A stretch of DNA of 7,686 nucleotides from CALCCV01 sp964388665 (GTDB taxonomy: Bacteria > Bdellovibrionota > Bdellovibrionia > Bdellovibrionales > Bdellovibrionaceae), in contig CAYMBJ010000126.1 in assembly GCA_964388665.1 (NCBI GenBank), positions 1 to 7,686 on the forward strand, given 5' to 3'. Within the stretch, counting starts at the first letter, position 1. Each line of letters opens with the position of its first letter. Positions 6,101 through 7,686 of the stretch are shown here, piece after piece. The position numbers were made by a program, and so were the translations under genes. A model generated the notes under the pieces. That model saw only the letters and a program-made list of their open reading frames with translations. It made no database searches and was not told the origin of the DNA.

Positions 6101-7510
6101 CTAAATGTCCTGTGGCTCGTCTGTTTTGTTCAACAACTCTGCGGGAGTGATAATAGAACCAGCTCCCTCAGCGTCTGGCTGAAAAGGGGCACGGTTAAGA
6201 TATGACATGGCCGCAAAAGAATTTCCCAGAGGCTCAATTTGCACTACTTCGGGCTTTAAGTATGGAAACTCATAAACATCATCGAGCTTAACTCCGTTGA
6301 CTGTATAGTTATTTGCAACCCAGTCCTGCTTTTTGTCCACCGCAACGCCTTTCTGAGAGTCTCTATGGCTTTGCCAATAGTAGTTCACACCCACAATGTA
6401 CTCAGTATCGCCAATCTTGAGTCGATCAAAGTCGTTGGTAACAATAATTTCCACTTGTCGAGCCAAGGGCTGATCCATTGGTCCCATTTCCCTTTTTCCT
6501 TCTTGAACCGGTACATTTCCATCTTGCGCAGGCAGCATGGCGCGCATTGCGGGAGTGTGTTCCATGCGAAAGCAGCCATGAGACTCATTCTGCCGACTGA
6601 GCTGCCAGCGCTTCGTCGGCTTCTTCCCTCGCTGGGCATCGATACCGCCAATGTCGGAGTCCTCACCGGACAACAAATGGGGATTGTCCTTTTCGTTTGC
6701 AAAACGTATGGGGCCATGAAAGCCGACGCCTCCATTAAACCAAAAGGTAGGAAAGCCTGCAAAGATGTCTGATCCGTTTACGGAATAATGCGTGCGGCGC
6801 TCTTCGAAGATTGAGATTGTAAATTTACTTGCTTGCGATCTTCCGCTTGCTGGAGTTGTCGTCGGAAAAACCACATGCATGGTAACGCTGCCGTCACTTT
6901 CGATAAAAACATTTCCAGGAAAGAGCGACTTCAGGAGCTCCAAGTTTGTGGCGAAGTCAGAAGATACAATGGGTCTGATTTGGGTATTGATTTGATTCTG
7001 GTACTCCTTATAGGTGGCTGAATCCAACACTGAGAACTTTGGGTTTTCCAGTCGGTCAGCCCATCTCGTAACTTTTTGGCCATCCTTTGTTCTTTCAGCG
7101 ACTTGGTAACGCCATTTAAAGAGCGCGTGGCCATTTTTTGCTCTTTCAATTGTTTGGTAACGACTGAGGAGGTAGGCGGAATATCCTTGCACCTCTTCGC
7201 GCGTGAGATTGAGAGTCACTCGAACTGTCTTACCAAGCACCGAAGCATATATTTTCATGCCTTCAGGCCTCTGCATTCTGGGTAAAAGGCCAACATAGAG
7301 CCAAGAAGCCACTTTATCTGGTCCCGATTGATAGATCTCTACATTCTCAATCGCTCCGTCTGCGACCATGTCCTCGAGGGCGCTTTGGTCAGTACTCAGT
7401 ACTTGGAATTGCGCAAAGAGTTTCTGCGAAAAGAAGGTTCCCAAAGAGAGGCCCGCGGCTCCCTTAAGAATGGATCTTCGATCAATATTCAACTTTTTCA
7501 ACTTATTCAA
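6101..7510 (-). CDS. Tat-exported L,D-transpeptidase (YkuD-type) family protein
   Basis: A 469-residue protein starting at TTG 7510, preceded by AGGAGG (7515-7520) at 4 nt; no Met codon lies near. The N-terminus has a Tat-type signal: twin Arg11-Arg12 in DRRSILKG, hydrophobic GAAGLSLGTFF, and likely cleavage after LFA (31-33). The catalytic motif SHGCFRM (310-316) has Cys313, the only cysteine in the protein, and the partner His265 in GVGFHGPI. YkuD enzymes cross-link or modify peptidoglycan through this cysteine in the periplasm. The His-to-Ser distance is 44 intervening residues instead of the usual 14-17, so there is an insertion (about 270-305) next to the active site. The N-terminal region (40-200) is unrecognised and has two adjacent 17-residue repeats (117-133, 134-150). 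A C-terminal extension (about 365-469) is also unassigned. Activity is probable; substrate unknown. A gap of 186 bp separates it from the kaiC-like gene. Confidence 0.82.
   Translation of the reverse strand: MNKLKKLNIDRRSILKGAAGLSLGTFFSQKLFAQFQVLSTDQSALEDMVADGAIENVEIYQSGPDKVASWLYVGLLPRMQRPEGMKIYASVLGKTVRVTLNLTREEVQGYSAYLLSRYQTIERAKNGHALFKWRYQVAERTKDGQKVTRWADRLENPKFSVLDSATYKEYQNQINTQIRPIVSSDFATNLELLKSLFPGNVFIESDGSVTMHVVFPTTTPASGRSQASKFTISIFEERRTHYSVNGSDIFAGFPTFWFNGGVGFHGPIRFANEKDNPHLLSGEDSDIGGIDAQRGKKPTKRWQLSRQNESHGCFRMEHTPAMRAMLPAQDGNVPVQEGKREMGPMDQPLARQVEIIVTNDFDRLKIGDTEYIVGVNYYWQSHRDSQKGVAVDKKQDWVANNYTVNGVKLDDVYEFPYLKPEVVQIEPLGNSFAAMSYLNRAPFQPDAEGAGSIITPAELLNKTDEPQDI
7061..7162 (-). repeat. 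Internal tandem duplication, 2 x 51 bp, in the transpeptidase gene
   Basis: Positions 7112-7162 and 7061-7111 are adjacent 51-bp units matching at 33 of 51 bases by hand alignment. They encode 17-residue units, both beginning RYQ and ending in W and sharing R, Y, Q, E, R, K, G and W. The period is a whole number of codons, so the frame is kept. Confidence 0.6.
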
Positions 7511-7686
7511 AATGCCTCCTTAAATAAGTACTGCTCCTCTCAGACTGAAAGCAAAGATGGTTCCAACACGTTTCGTCCATAGGCGATCTGGTGGGCCACT
7601 GGATAATGGAATTTGAGTCAGAAATCGCGAATCCGGAAAATTTCAGGATAGTTGTCGCATGAACTTTAGCTGGATTGCTTAAGTTC
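7511..7686. other. Non-coding leader region, nothing else recognised
   Basis: Apart from the ribosome site at 7515-7520, no gene, strong promoter pair or repeat was recognised. It presumably holds the promoter of the transpeptidase gene, but candidate hexamers such as TTGGAA around 7562-7567 have no convincing partner. Confidence 0.4.
7515..7520 (-). promoter_or_regulatory. Ribosome binding site deciding a TTG start
   Basis: AGGAGG, a perfect core site, lies 4 nt before TTG 7510. The next TTG codons in frame (7501, 7492) are too far away, so the rare start at 7510 is preferred. Confidence 0.7.

Noticed and set aside
6365..6772. Open frames of 125-135 codons on both strands inside the transpeptidase gene
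   Set aside because: Shadows of the real frame, which carries the Tat signal and SHGC motif; no ribosome sites or domain patterns.
7503..7685. Open frame on the minus strand from the right edge, overlapping the transpeptidase start by 8 nt
   Set aside because: About 60 codons without a stop but with unconvincing composition and no visible domain; could be chance. Sequence beyond the window would settle it.

Overview
The window most likely comes from a predatory-bacterium-like member of the Bdellovibrionota (Bdellovibrio and relatives). The best clue is a TIGR02147/DUF4423-type regulator, a family found mainly in Fibrobacter and Bdellovibrio-like bacteria. A small putative lipoprotein, a Tat-exported L,D-transpeptidase, a free-standing secretin N-terminal protein and moderate GC are compatible. 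This assignment is an inference from gene content; there is no rRNA or other phylogenetic marker.

Layout. (1) 25-417 (+) is the C-terminal part of a leucine-rich-repeat protein whose reading frame is interrupted near the left edge, probably at a T7-G5 run. (2) 425-979 (-) is a small putative lipoprotein, convergent with the LRR gene and divergent from (3) 1148-1975 (+), the TIGR02147-family regulator. The shared intergenic region holds three TTCC words spaced exactly 10 bp apart. (4) 2084-2773 (+) is an exported protein with only the N0 and N1 modules of a secretin and no pore domain. (5) 2827-4455 (-) and 4424-5914 (-) form an operon overlapping by 32 bp: kaiC-like gene first, then a hybrid histidine kinase (pseudo-receiver, HisKA, HATPase, receiver). 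A good sigma70-type promoter and an 11-bp inverted repeat lie upstream. (6) 6101-7510 (-) is a Tat-signal L,D-transpeptidase with a long insertion in the catalytic motif and an internal 17-residue tandem duplication. The right end (7511-7686) is non-coding as far as can be seen.

How the parts may work together. The KaiC-like ATPase and hybrid kinase look like a self-contained signalling module without KaiA or KaiB in this window: KaiC state could be read by the kinase and passed to its own receiver and on to an unknown phosphotransfer partner. The regulator and lipoprotein look like a divergently transcribed regulator-target pair. The secretin-like protein and transpeptidase act in the cell envelope, but nothing in the sequence ties them to the KaiC module. 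No RNA genes, insertion sequences, CRISPR arrays or origin were seen.
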